Shown piece by piece: positions 19,085-28,779 of a stretch of DNA of 64,000 nucleotides (the first letter of the stretch is position 1; each line of letters opens with the position of its first letter). The notes below the pieces were generated by a model. The model saw only the letters and a list, made by a program, of their open reading frames with translations, did no database searches and was not told the DNA's origin. The stretch comes from an uncultured Octadecabacter sp. (GTDB lineage Bacteria; Pseudomonadota; Alphaproteobacteria; Rhodobacterales; Rhodobacteraceae): positions 1 through 64,000 of the forward strand of contig CALAGN010000033.1 of assembly GCA_937891785.1 (NCBI GenBank). Direction: 5' to 3'. Both the position numbers and the translations under genes were made by a program.

Positions 19085-19741
19085 AGCCGCGCTGGTCACA
19101 AGAGACTTCAGGCCGGAAATATTGCTAATTGTAATGGTGCCTCGCGTCTGGCTGACCCAGCCACGGCGATGGAATTCCTGAAGTTGACGCGAGATCACTT
19201 CGCGGGCGGTGCCCAGTTCAGCAGCCATTTGCTGGTGTGTGGCATGAATAACCTGATCTTGCCCGGCCAGTTCCAGCAGCCGCTGCGCAAGGCGGATATC
19301 AACGCGGTGAAAGGCAATTTCTTCGATCACGACAAACAGATCGGTGATCCGGCGCGAATAAGCGGAAAAGACAAACTGGCGAAATGTTTGCGATTGCGAA
19401 ATCAGATCGTCAAACACGGCACGCGGAATGGCAACGGCCTGCACATCGGTTTCGGCAATGCCTTCGGCGCTGTAGTCTACGTAGGCCAGCAGGCAGGCCG
19501 TGGTCAGCACGCAGCTTTCGCCTGCATGCACACGATACAGCACGATCTCGCGGCCTTGATTGGACGTTTGCTGCACCCGTACCGTGCCCTCAAGCAGCAA
19601 CAGCAAGTTTTCCGGAGCTTTGCCGGGGCCGAAAATCAACGTGTCCTTGGGCACTGACACGATAACGGCCCGCGCAGTCAAAATATCGCGGATCGGTGCC
19701 TTAAGCGACGCAAGTCCGTCAAAGCGTGAAATCCAATCCAT
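19082..19741 (-). CDS. Crp/Fnr family transcriptional regulator
   Basis: cNMP-like domain plus HTH 'QMAAELGTAREVISRQLQEFHRRGWVSQTRGTITISN'. Confidence 0.9.
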   Translation of the reverse strand: MDWISRFDGLASLKAPIRDILTARAVIVSVPKDTLIFGPGKAPENLLLLLEGTVRVQQTSNQGREIVLYRVHAGESCVLTTACLLAYVDYSAEGIAETDVQAVAIPRAVFDDLISQSQTFRQFVFSAYSRRITDLFVVIEEIAFHRVDIRLAQRLLELAGQDQVIHATHQQMAAELGTAREVISRQLQEFHRRGWVSQTRGTITISNISGLKSLVTSAA

Positions 19742-19921
19742 AGCAGTTTCCTTTTGGGCAGCGTTTGTATCGGTTTAGGGGCTGCGTGGGCGGGGTGCAA
19801 TTGTGTGTTTGTCTCGCAGGTCGGGTCGCTCGCAAGCGACAGGGCGGCGTTTGCGCGCTTGCACTTGAACGTGGCAGGCCCCAATTATGCGTCAACTTAA
19901 CACACCTGCCGGAGAACCAGC

Positions 19922-20956
19922 ATGACCCTGTCCCGCCGCGCCGTTTTGGGCGTCACCCTTGCCGCAACCCTGATCGCAGGCGCCGCCATGGCGCAAGAGG
20001 TCACATTGCGGATGCACCAGTTCTTGCCTGCCAATTCGGTTGTTCCTGCCGAAATCCTTGACGTCTGGGCCGACAAGGTCGAGGCCGACAGCGGCGGACG
20101 CATCGAAATCCAGCGATTCCCGTCGATGCAGTTGGGCGGCACCCCGCCACAGCTTTATGATCAGGCGGTTGATGGCGTGGCCGATATCGTATGGACAGTG
20201 GCCGGCTACACGCCGGGCCGTTTCCCGCACGCCGAAGTCATGGAATTGCCGTTCATGATGACCAACGCCGAAGCCACATCCCGCGCGTTCTGGGAACTGG
20301 CCGAGGAACACATGCTGGATGATGATTTCGCCGACGTCAAAGTGCTCGCACTTTGGGTGCACGGCCCCGGCGTGCTGCACACCAACCGACCCATCACCGA
20401 AATCGCCGATCTGGACGGGCTGAAACTGCGCGCCCCGTCACGCACTACAACAATGTTGTTTCAAGCATTGGGCGCGACGGCGGTCGGTATGCCAGTGCCT
20501 GGCGTCCCCGAAGCCCTGTCCAAAGGCGTGATCGACGGCGCGGCCCTGCCATGGGAAGTGACCGAGGCGCTGCGCGTGCACGAACTGGTCGACAACCACA
20601 CTGAATTTGGCGATGCGGCGATCTACACGCTCGCTTTTGTGTTCGCGATGAATCTTGACGCATATAACGGCCTGCCCGACGATCTGCGGGCTGTGATCGA
20701 CGCCAACTCAGGTGTCGAATTCTCTGCCTTTGCAGGGCGTACCCATCAGGCATTTGATGCACCCGTACGCGCAGTGGCCGAGGAACGCGGTAACAATATC
20801 ATCACGCTGTCTCCCGAACAGGTAGACGTTTGGCGTGCTGCGGCTGCCCCAACCGTGGGCGCATGGATCGCCGAGATGAACGAGCGCGACATCGACGGCG
20901 CAGCGCTGGTTGATCAGGCCCGCGCGCTGATTGCGAAACACACCACCGCGCAATAA
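19922..20956 (+). CDS. TRAP transporter substrate-binding protein (DctP)
   Basis: Signal peptide; 'VTLRMHQFLPANSVVPAEILDVWADKVEADSGGRIEIQRFPSMQLGG'. Confidence 0.92.
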   Translation: MTLSRRAVLGVTLAATLIAGAAMAQEVTLRMHQFLPANSVVPAEILDVWADKVEADSGGRIEIQRFPSMQLGGTPPQLYDQAVDGVADIVWTVAGYTPGRFPHAEVMELPFMMTNAEATSRAFWELAEEHMLDDDFADVKVLALWVHGPGVLHTNRPITEIADLDGLKLRAPSRTTTMLFQALGATAVGMPVPGVPEALSKGVIDGAALPWEVTEALRVHELVDNHTEFGDAAIYTLAFVFAMNLDAYNGLPDDLRAVIDANSGVEFSAFAGRTHQAFDAPVRAVAEERGNNIITLSPEQVDVWRAAAAPTVGAWIAEMNERDIDGAALVDQARALIAKHTTAQ

Positions 20957-20963
20957 GACAGAC

Positions 20964-20997
20964 CTTGCCCCTTTGGGCACCCAATAGAGGGGCAGGG
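20964..20997 (+). promoter_or_regulatory. RNA hairpin ending directly before the dctQ-like start codon
   Basis: ccttgcccct ... aggggcaggg arms (10 bp incl. one G-U) with inner ttggg-ca-cccaa stem; ATG at 20998. Confidence 0.55.
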
Positions 20998-21549
20998 ATG
21001 CTGCATAACCTGATGATCAATTTGGCCAAAAGCATGGCCCTGCTTGGCGGGGTTGTTTTGCTATGTTTAATCGCCATTGTTGGGATCTCCGCGCTGGGCT
21101 TGCAGGTGAACGGGTTTGGCCATTTGGATTGGGTTGAAACCAGCGCCCCGCGTTTTGCAGCGTGGCTACTTGGCACGGGTGTCGGTCCGCTGACCGGCGA
21201 CTATGAACTGGTCGCGGCGGGCGCAGCATTCGCGATTTTCGCCTTTCTACCGATTTGCCAAATCACCGGCGGGCATGCATCTGTCGATATCTTGACCGAC
21301 CGTTTCCCGCCCCGAATCCAAGCCGCCCTGATCGCATTCTGGGAGGTGGTCTTGGCCGCGACCTTGATCCTGATCGCCGCGCGTCTTTATGTAGGCACGA
21401 TGGACAAAATGCGGTATGGCGAAACGAGTTACCTGATACAGTTCCCACTATGGTGGTCCTATGGGGCCAGTTGTGCGGCAGCTGCAATCGCCGCCTTGGT
21501 CGGCGTCTACTGCGCCGCGTGGCGCTTCGCGCAGGCGGTCAAACCATGA
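20998..21549 (+). CDS. TRAP transporter small permease (DctQ)
   Basis: Four-TM profile; SBP and DctM neighbours; start ATG 20998. Confidence 0.88.
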   Translation: MLHNLMINLAKSMALLGGVVLLCLIAIVGISALGLQVNGFGHLDWVETSAPRFAAWLLGTGVGPLTGDYELVAAGAAFAIFAFLPICQITGGHASVDILTDRFPPRIQAALIAFWEVVLAATLILIAARLYVGTMDKMRYGETSYLIQFPLWWSYGASCAAAAIAALVGVYCAAWRFAQAVKP

Positions 21550-22859
21550 GCATGCTTGCCCTCGCCGCATTGTCGTTCCCCGTCTTCGTGCTGATGATCG
21601 CCCTGCGCGCACCGATTGGTCTGGCGATGCTGATTTGCGGGTTGGGCGGCACGTATTTAGCCACCGGAAGCCCCAATATCGTGCTGGCCCGCCTAAAGGG
21701 TGAAACCTACACGACATTCGCCAATTACGATCTGACCGTGGTGCCGTTCTTTTTGCTGATGGGGCAATTTGCTTCTCATTCAGGCATGTCGGCATCCCTG
21801 TTTCGCGCGGCAGCCGCGTTCTTGGGGCACCGCAAGGGCGGGGTCGCCATGGCTGCTGTCGGGGCTTGCGGCGGGTTCGGCGCGATCTGCGGAAGCTCGC
21901 TGGCAACGGCCGCCACAATGGGCCGCGTGGCCCTGCCGGAACTGCGCCGCTATGGATATGAGGGCGGCTTTGCGTCAGCAGCCCTTGCGGCAGGCGGCAC
22001 GCTGGGCATACTGATCCCGCCCTCGGTAATCCTTGTGATTTATGCCACCCTGACGCTGCAAAACATCGCCGAATTGTTTGTTGCCGCCGTTGTGCCGGGG
22101 GTTATCGCGGCCCTTGGCTATATGCTGGTGATCGCGATCTATGTGCGGGTCGTGCCAAATAGTGCGGGACAACGCGCGGCCTTGCCGTGGCCGGATCGGA
22201 TGCGCGCGCTGGGCGACGTTTGGCCTGTGTTGCTGGTGTTTGTACTGGTGGTTGGCGGCATCTATCGCGGATGGTTCACACCCACGGATGGTGCCGCAAT
22301 CGGTGCGCTGGCCACGGGCTTGATTGCCGCCCTGATGGGACGTTTGGGGTGGTCGGGCCTGCGCGCTTGCCTGATGGCCACAGGTAAGCAAACGGCGATG
22401 ATCTTCTTTATCATCCTTGGGGCCGCGTTCTATCGCGGCTTCCTCGCCCTTGCCCAAGTCCCACAAGAGCTGACCGACATTGTGACGCAACACGCATTCG
22501 CGCCGATGACGGTGCTGCTGATCGTACTGGTGTTCTATCTGGTCATGGGATGCCTGATGGACAGCCTGTCGATGATCTTGTTGACGATCCCGATTTTCTG
22601 GCCGGTTATCAGCGGTTTGGACTTTGGCCTTTCACCTGATCATCTTGCGGTCTGGTTTGGTATTCTGGTGTTGATCGTGGTCGAAGTCGGGCTGATCACG
22701 CCGCCCGTGGGCCTGAACCTGTTCGTGATCCACAAGATCGACGGGCAAACACCGATGGGGCGCACGTTTAAGGCGGTCCTGCCCTTTGTAGCCTCTGATA
22801 TCGTGCGTGTGGCACTACTGCTGGCATTCCCAGCGATCACGCTTTTCGCGATCAATTAG
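21546..22859 (+). CDS. TRAP transporter large permease (DctM)
   Basis: ORF 21255..22859, start at 21546 overlapping dctQ stop; 'GFGAICGSSLATAATMGRVALPELRRYGY', 'LAAGGTLGILIPPSVILVIYA'. Confidence 0.93.
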   Translation: MSMLALAALSFPVFVLMIALRAPIGLAMLICGLGGTYLATGSPNIVLARLKGETYTTFANYDLTVVPFFLLMGQFASHSGMSASLFRAAAAFLGHRKGGVAMAAVGACGGFGAICGSSLATAATMGRVALPELRRYGYEGGFASAALAAGGTLGILIPPSVILVIYATLTLQNIAELFVAAVVPGVIAALGYMLVIAIYVRVVPNSAGQRAALPWPDRMRALGDVWPVLLVFVLVVGGIYRGWFTPTDGAAIGALATGLIAALMGRLGWSGLRACLMATGKQTAMIFFIILGAAFYRGFLALAQVPQELTDIVTQHAFAPMTVLLIVLVFYLVMGCLMDSLSMILLTIPIFWPVISGLDFGLSPDHLAVWFGILVLIVVEVGLITPPVGLNLFVIHKIDGQTPMGRTFKAVLPFVASDIVRVALLLAFPAITLFAIN

Positions 22860-22864
22860 TCGCG

Positions 22865-23488
22865 TCAAAGGGTGATATCCGCCGTACGTGATTGATCAAT
22901 CACGGCCTGCGCGTTGGGAATATCGTTGCTTTCGGCGCGTCGCGTGGCGGCTAGGCTGCTTAGCCCATGCGACAGCCAGCGGTGAATCAACCGCCCGCGC
23001 AGATCAGCCATGGGCACATCAAGCATCACAGTCAGATCCCAAAGCGGACCAAGCTGCGCCCAAGGCTCCGTTTTCATCAGCAGATAGTTCCCCTCCACAA
23101 GGATCACATCACACTCGGCGGGCACGATTACCGCGCCGGCGATGGCGATATCGCGGCTGCGATCAAACACCGGAATTGCCACTTTGTCACCGGCGCGCAA
23201 GCGCCGGACCATATGTACAAATCCCTCTGCATCAAAGGTTTCTGGCGCGCCCTTGCGTCCCAGAACGCCGCGCGTTTCCAGCAACCGATTGTCCAGATGA
23301 AAGCCATCCATCGGCACAACCGTGGCGCTACATTTCTGACTTGTCAGGCGGCGCGCAACTTCGGCGGCAAGCGTGGATTTGCCGCTGGCAGGTGCACCGC
23401 AAACGGCAACCATCATGCGCGGGTAATCTGCGCGCATCTCGTGAATACGATCAGCCAATTCGTTCACATGTGTATTGATCGAGTTCAT
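22865..23488 (-). CDS. P-loop NTPase, uridine kinase/fructokinase-like nucleoside/nucleotide kinase family
   Basis: Walker A 'GAPASGKSTLAAEVA', 'VVPMDGFHLDNRLL', 'VILVEGNYLL'. Confidence 0.85.
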   Translation of the reverse strand: MNSINTHVNELADRIHEMRADYPRMMVAVCGAPASGKSTLAAEVARRLTSQKCSATVVPMDGFHLDNRLLETRGVLGRKGAPETFDAEGFVHMVRRLRAGDKVAIPVFDRSRDIAIAGAVIVPAECDVILVEGNYLLMKTEPWAQLGPLWDLTVMLDVPMADLRGRLIHRWLSHGLSSLAATRRAESNDIPNAQAVIDQSRTADITL

Positions 23489-23576
23489 GCCCTGCCCATC
23501 CGTTTTTGCGAGGAGCCTAGCTGTCTGATGGGCATCGTGCGAGCGGAAAGTCTAAACGTGGCAGATTTAGCCTATC

Positions 23577-24260
23577 TTAGTCTGGCAGCAGTCGCGCGGC
23601 TTCCTTGCGCGCAAAAGGCTTCATGCGCGTTCCGTGCTGATCCAGAAATGTCTGGACACGTGCAGGGTCATGTTTCGAAAGATCCCGCAGCCACCACGCC
23701 ACAGCTTTCTGGATGAACCATTCAGGGTCGTCCAGATAGGTTTCAGCCCAGCCAAGCACTTGTTCGCGAACTGCGATCTCTGCGGGTTTGGGGTGGTTCT
23801 GTTTGGTCCATGGCAGGGTCATGACAAGGGCGGCGCGGCGGGTCCACATATGCTCTGACTGCGCCCATCCGTCCAATTCCTGAACGCGCTGTGGCTGCCA
23901 CACCAGCCGCTTCTGGCCCGCGATGCTGGCATGATCCGCAATCGCCCAAGCATCGAAATCGGGCACCCAGGATACAATCAAATCCCATGCGGGTTGGTCG
24001 TCGGGGCGAATGCGGGCCTGCGTCAACAGCTTGCCTGCGGCCACGCGCGCCTCGTGGATGTTGGACTGCCACAACCCGTCGGCCAGCGCGATCCTTGCGT
24101 CTGGCTCAAGTTTGGCGCGCCAGTCTTTGACGGCCGCATCAATCGCGGGGGTGGCGACGCCCAGATAGTGGCGCTCAATTTTGTGATAGCGGGCCATTTC
24201 GCCAGCTTTGCCTACATCGCCAATGGCGCGCAGCACGTCGATTGCGCTGTCGGGTGTCAT
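23577..24260 (-). CDS. DNA alkylation repair protein (AlkD-like HEAT repeat)
   Basis: 'ALVMTLPWTKQNHP', 'DDPEWFIQKAVAWWLRDLSKHDPARVQTFLDQH'. Confidence 0.85.
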   Translation of the reverse strand: MTPDSAIDVLRAIGDVGKAGEMARYHKIERHYLGVATPAIDAAVKDWRAKLEPDARIALADGLWQSNIHEARVAAGKLLTQARIRPDDQPAWDLIVSWVPDFDAWAIADHASIAGQKRLVWQPQRVQELDGWAQSEHMWTRRAALVMTLPWTKQNHPKPAEIAVREQVLGWAETYLDDPEWFIQKAVAWWLRDLSKHDPARVQTFLDQHGTRMKPFARKEAARLLPD

Positions 24261-24826
24261 CGCGCCAGCCGATGTTCAAGGTGCGCCTTGACCACAGCCC
24301 ATTCTGGCGCGGTGATCGAATAGGCGGCGGTGTCGCGAATGGTGCCATTCTTGCTGACCAGGTGCGCGCGTAGTATACCATCAAGCTGTGCGCCCAACCG
24401 TTCTATTGCTCGGCGCGATCGGCTGTTCATCCGGTGGGTGCGAAATTCAACTGCGATGCAGCCCAGATGGTCAAATGCATGGGTCAGCATCAGCAACTTG
24501 GCTTCGGTGTTCAGGGGGGTGCGATGCACGCTTGGCCCCAGCCACGTCGAACCGATCTCCACCCGTTTGTTAACGGCGTCGATATGCATGAATGTGGTCA
24601 TGCCCACGGGGGTGCTGTCGGGTGTCATGACCGTAAAGGGGGCCATATTAGACAGCGATAGGCGGCGGCTAATTTCGGCCGTAATGCCGTCAGGGGCGGG
24701 GATATCCGTATACCAAAGCTGGCCAAGATCAGCCGCCGCGCGGCCCAACGCAGGGGCGTGATCATGCGACAAGGGCGCAAGGATCACGTGTTCGCCTGTT
24801 AGTGTTACGGGGGCTGGCCAGTTCAT
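24257..24826 (-). CDS. GNAT family N-acetyltransferase (RimJ-like)
   Basis: Start MNWPAPVTLTGEHVILAPLSHDH at 24826; 'EIGSTWLGPSVHRTPLNTEAKLLMLTHAFDHLGCIAVEFRTHRMNSRSRRAIERLGA'. Confidence 0.9.
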   Translation of the reverse strand: MNWPAPVTLTGEHVILAPLSHDHAPALGRAAADLGQLWYTDIPAPDGITAEISRRLSLSNMAPFTVMTPDSTPVGMTTFMHIDAVNKRVEIGSTWLGPSVHRTPLNTEAKLLMLTHAFDHLGCIAVEFRTHRMNSRSRRAIERLGAQLDGILRAHLVSKNGTIRDTAAYSITAPEWAVVKAHLEHRLAR

Positions 24827-26643
24827 TCTACGGTCACCGATTTGGCCAGATTGCGCGGCTGATCGACGTCCGTGCCCTTGGCGACTGCGGTGTGATACGC
24901 CAGCAGTTGGGCGGGGATCGCATAAAGGATCGGCGCGAAAAACGGATCGACTTGTGGCATGATGATTGTCTCCCAAACGCCGCTTCCGGCCTCTTCTGCG
25001 CCTTGTTTGTCAGTGATCAACAGAACCTGTCCGCCGCGCGCCATGACCTCTTGCATGTTGCTGATGGTCTTGTCGAACAGCGCGTCTCGTGGGGCCATAA
25101 CAATCACAGGCACATGTTCATCCACAAGGGCAATGGGCCCATGTTTAAGTTCACCTGATGCATAAGCTTCGGCGTGTATATAGCTGATTTCTTTCAGTTT
25201 TAGCGCGCCCTCAAGCGCGAGAGGATACATGCGTCCGCGCCCCAGAAATAAGATGTCGCGGGCTTCTGCCAGCTTGCGTGCGATGTGCTGGCTGTGTTCC
25301 TCAATCCCCAAGGCCGCGTTCATCAGGCCCGGCATCGCGCGCAGGGCTTGCGTCATCTTGGCGGCGTCTTCAGCGTTAAGGCGACCACGATCAGTGGCGG
25401 CTTTGATCGCCATCAACGCCAAGACGGTCAACTGGCAGGTAAACGCCTTGGTCGAGGCCACGCCGATTTCCGTGCCCGCCAGAATGGGCAACGGCAGATC
25501 GCTTTCACGCGCTATTGAGCTTTCGGGGACATTGATGACGCTGACGATCTTGTCAGCTTTGCCAGCGCAATAGCGCAGAGCGGCCAGCGTATCAGCGGTT
25601 TCGCCAGATTGGCTGACGAACAACGCGACAGTGCCTTTGGTGATGGGTGGTTCGCGGTAACGGAATTCTGACGCGACATCGACTTCGATAGGTAGCCCTG
25701 CAAGTTGTTCAAACCAGTATTTCGCCGTGAGACAGGCATAAGAGGCAGTGCCGCAAGCGACCATGGTCAGGCGTTCGATCTTAGCAAAGTCCAAACCGGG
25801 GTCGGGTAGGATTATACTACCATCTTCGGCCAGATAATGCCCCAATGCGCCAGTTATCACAGTGGGTTGTTCGGCAATTTCCTTGGCCATAAAGTGTTTA
25901 TGCCCCGCTTTGTCGATCATGGCGGTGTCAATCTGGATGACCTTCATGGGGCGGTTGGCCAATCGCCCGGAAACGTCACGTATTTCCAAGGAGTTGCGCG
26001 TAATGACCGCCCAATCACCTTCGTCCAGATAGGTAATACGGTCGGTCATTGGCGCCAACGCAATCGCGTCTGAGCCAACGAACATTTCGCCGTCGCCATG
26101 CCCAATCGCCAGCGGAGAGCCTTTGCGCGCGGCGATCAGCAGGTCGTCTTCGCCTTCAAACAAGAAACACAGCGCATATGCGCCTTCCAGCCGTGCAATG
26201 GTCTTTTGGGCGGCGTCACGGGGTGCAAGCCCTTGTTCTATATATGATTGCGCAAGGAGCGCGACAGTTTCCGTGTCGGTATCCGTGTGGTGGCTAATGC
26301 CCTTTTGAGCCAGCTCGGCGCGCAACTCGCGAAAGTTCTCGATGATGCCGTTGTGGACAACGGCGACCTTACCAGCGCGATGCGGGTGTGCGTTGTTGAC
26401 GTTGGGCGCGCCATGCGTAGCCCAGCGCGTGTGGCCGATGCCGGATTTGCCTGCCAGCGGATCATAAACCAGTACGTCTTGTAGGTTCACAAGCTTGCCC
26501 ACGGCGCGGCGACAATCAAGGCGCCCATCCTGCACAGTGGCGATACCTGCGCTGTCATAACCGCGATATTCAAGCCGTTTCAGGGCTTCAACCAGTATCG
26601 GACCAGCTTCGTGGTTCCCCAAGATACCTACAATTCCACACAT
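24823..26643 (-). CDS. glmS: glutamine--fructose-6-phosphate aminotransferase (isomerizing)
   Basis: 'MCGIVGILGNHEAGPILVEALKRLEYRGYDSAGIA', two SIS domains, C-terminal 'DQPRNLAKSVTVE'. Confidence 0.98.
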   Translation of the reverse strand: MCGIVGILGNHEAGPILVEALKRLEYRGYDSAGIATVQDGRLDCRRAVGKLVNLQDVLVYDPLAGKSGIGHTRWATHGAPNVNNAHPHRAGKVAVVHNGIIENFRELRAELAQKGISHHTDTDTETVALLAQSYIEQGLAPRDAAQKTIARLEGAYALCFLFEGEDDLLIAARKGSPLAIGHGDGEMFVGSDAIALAPMTDRITYLDEGDWAVITRNSLEIRDVSGRLANRPMKVIQIDTAMIDKAGHKHFMAKEIAEQPTVITGALGHYLAEDGSIILPDPGLDFAKIERLTMVACGTASYACLTAKYWFEQLAGLPIEVDVASEFRYREPPITKGTVALFVSQSGETADTLAALRYCAGKADKIVSVINVPESSIARESDLPLPILAGTEIGVASTKAFTCQLTVLALMAIKAATDRGRLNAEDAAKMTQALRAMPGLMNAALGIEEHSQHIARKLAEARDILFLGRGRMYPLALEGALKLKEISYIHAEAYASGELKHGPIALVDEHVPVIVMAPRDALFDKTISNMQEVMARGGQVLLITDKQGAEEAGSGVWETIIMPQVDPFFAPILYAIPAQLLAYHTAVAKGTDVDQPRNLAKSVTVE

Positions 26644-26645
26644 TT

Positions 26646-27998
26646 CTATGCTCCCTTTGTGGCTTTCGCCTTCTTGGACTTTAACTTTTCGAACATTCTC
26701 TTGGCTAGGCCAAGTTTTATTTCTTGCGGCGCGCGCGAAAGTGCCAATGCCTCGGCAGGCACGTCGCGGGTGATGACAGATCCGCTTGCAGTCATGGAAT
26801 CGTCACCCAAAGTCACAGGGGCCACCAACATCGTGTTGGATCCGACAAAGACACGCGCGCCAATCACCGTGTGGTGCTTGGACACGCCATCATAATTGCA
26901 GGTGATGGTGCCCGCGCCGATGTTGCTGCCCGCACCAATCGTCGCATCGCCGATATAGGACAGGTGGTTGACCTTGGCCCCTTCGGCGATTTGGGCGTTC
27001 TTTACCTCGACGAAGTTGCCGATCTTGACGTTTTCAGCCAATTCCGCGCCGGGGCGCAGGCGGGCGTACGGGCCAACGACTGATCCGCGCGACACGTGGC
27101 AGCCCTCAAGGTGGGAAAAGGCGCGGATTGTTGCACCGCTTTCCACCGTCACATCAGGGCCAAAGACCACGTTTGGTTCAATTATTGAATCACGGCCAAT
27201 CACGGTATCATGCGCGAAATAGACGGTTTCGGGGGCTTGCAGCGTGACGCCATCAGCAAGGGCTTCGGCGCGGCGTGCAGTCTGAAACGCACCTTCGGCC
27301 ACGGCCAGTTCGGCGCGCGAATTGATCCCCATGGTTTCGGATTCATCGCAGCGTACCACAGTGGCCGACAGCCCGCGTGAACGCGCTATTTCGATGATGT
27401 CTGTCAGATAGTATTCGCCAGCGGCATTGTCGTTTTTGATGGCGGCCACCAGATCAAAAAGCGTTGCGCTATCGGCTGCAACAACACCGCTGTTACAAAG
27501 CGTTATGGCGCGCTCCTCATCCGATGCATCTTTGAACTCGACGATTCTCTCCAGCACCTCGCCTGATGTCACAAGCCGCCCATAGCGTCCCGGATCAGCC
27601 GCATCAAAGCCCAGCACGACCACATCATGAAACTGGCGCGCAGCGGACATCGCGGTCAGGGTTTCGGGGCGGATAAAGGGCGTGTCACCATAAAGGACAA
27701 AGGCGTCACCGCTGAAATCGGACAGTGCGCCGCTGGCCTGTGCCACGCCGTGCCCCGTGCCCAACTGTTCAGCCTGTAACACAACCTCGGCGCGGTCGTC
27801 CCAGTCTTGTGCTACCTTGCCAACAGCCGTGGCGCCGTGGCCTGCGACGATTACCGTGCGCTCTGGATCAAGGCTCGCGCCGGACTTCATCGCGTGGATC
27901 AACATTGGTGCTCCGGCGATGGCGTGCAGCACTTTGGGTAATTCGCTGTTCATGCGTGTGCCCATGCCCGCCGCGAGGATAATCAGTGCCGTTGCCAT
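26646..27998 (-). CDS. glmU: bifunctional UDP-GlcNAc pyrophosphorylase/GlcN-1-P N-acetyltransferase
   Basis: 'ALIILAAGMGTRMNSELPKVLHAIAG' and left-handed beta-helix repeats; start at 27998. Confidence 0.97.
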   Translation of the reverse strand: MATALIILAAGMGTRMNSELPKVLHAIAGAPMLIHAMKSGASLDPERTVIVAGHGATAVGKVAQDWDDRAEVVLQAEQLGTGHGVAQASGALSDFSGDAFVLYGDTPFIRPETLTAMSAARQFHDVVVLGFDAADPGRYGRLVTSGEVLERIVEFKDASDEERAITLCNSGVVAADSATLFDLVAAIKNDNAAGEYYLTDIIEIARSRGLSATVVRCDESETMGINSRAELAVAEGAFQTARRAEALADGVTLQAPETVYFAHDTVIGRDSIIEPNVVFGPDVTVESGATIRAFSHLEGCHVSRGSVVGPYARLRPGAELAENVKIGNFVEVKNAQIAEGAKVNHLSYIGDATIGAGSNIGAGTITCNYDGVSKHHTVIGARVFVGSNTMLVAPVTLGDDSMTASGSVITRDVPAEALALSRAPQEIKLGLAKRMFEKLKSKKAKATKGA

Positions 27999-28116
27999 AA
28001 CTTGCATCCTTGTTCTTTGCGCCCCTTCTAACCCGCCCCAAAAGCAGCGCAAGGGTTAGGGCTTCACAACAGGTGTCGCATCGTTACAGATGACTCAAAA
28101 CGCCAAGGGAGGCACC

Positions 28117-28779
28117 ATGCGCAGCGTTATTTTCGATCTTGACGGGACATTGGCTGATACCAGCGGAGATTTGATCGCGGCGGCGAATTTTTGCTTTCGG
28201 GCTTTGGGTTTGGGTGACCTGCTTGATCCGGTGAGCGATGCGGCCATTGCGTTTGGGGGTGGTCGCGCGATGCTGCGCGAAGGGTTTGCGCGCACGGGCA
28301 GCCACGGCGCGGATGAAATTGATCGCCAGTATCCCATTCTGCTGGCGGCCTACGACAAGGATATCGACGTGCATACGACGCTTTATCCCCGCGCAATGGA
28401 GTCGGTCGCCGCCCTTAAAGCCGCCGGTTATGCGGTGGGCATTTGCACCAATAAACCCGAAGGGCTGGCGCGCACCTTACTGGCCCGTTTGGGAATATTG
28501 GATCAGTTCGCCTCGCTGATCGGGGCCGACACCTTGCCTGTGCGCAAGCCCGATCCTGAACCGCTGTTTGAGGCCGCGCGCCGTGCGGGGGGTAATCCTG
28601 CGCAGTGCTGTCTGATCGGCGATACGATTACAGATCGCGACACGGCCCGAGCGGCAGGGGTGCCTTGTGTGTTGGTCACGTTCGGTCCGACCGGCATGGA
28701 TGTGGCCGATCTAAAGCCCGAGGGTCTGATCGGACATTTCGATGAATTGCACGGCGTGGTTCAGTCGCTGATTGGTTGA
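28117..28779 (+). CDS. gph: HAD hydrolase, phosphoglycolate phosphatase
   Basis: 'VIFDLDGTLADTSGDLIAAAN', 'CLIGDTITDRDTARAAGVPCVLVTFG'. Confidence 0.88.
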   Translation: MRSVIFDLDGTLADTSGDLIAAANFCFRALGLGDLLDPVSDAAIAFGGGRAMLREGFARTGSHGADEIDRQYPILLAAYDKDIDVHTTLYPRAMESVAALKAAGYAVGICTNKPEGLARTLLARLGILDQFASLIGADTLPVRKPDPEPLFEAARRAGGNPAQCCLIGDTITDRDTARAAGVPCVLVTFGPTGMDVADLKPEGLIGHFDELHGVVQSLIG

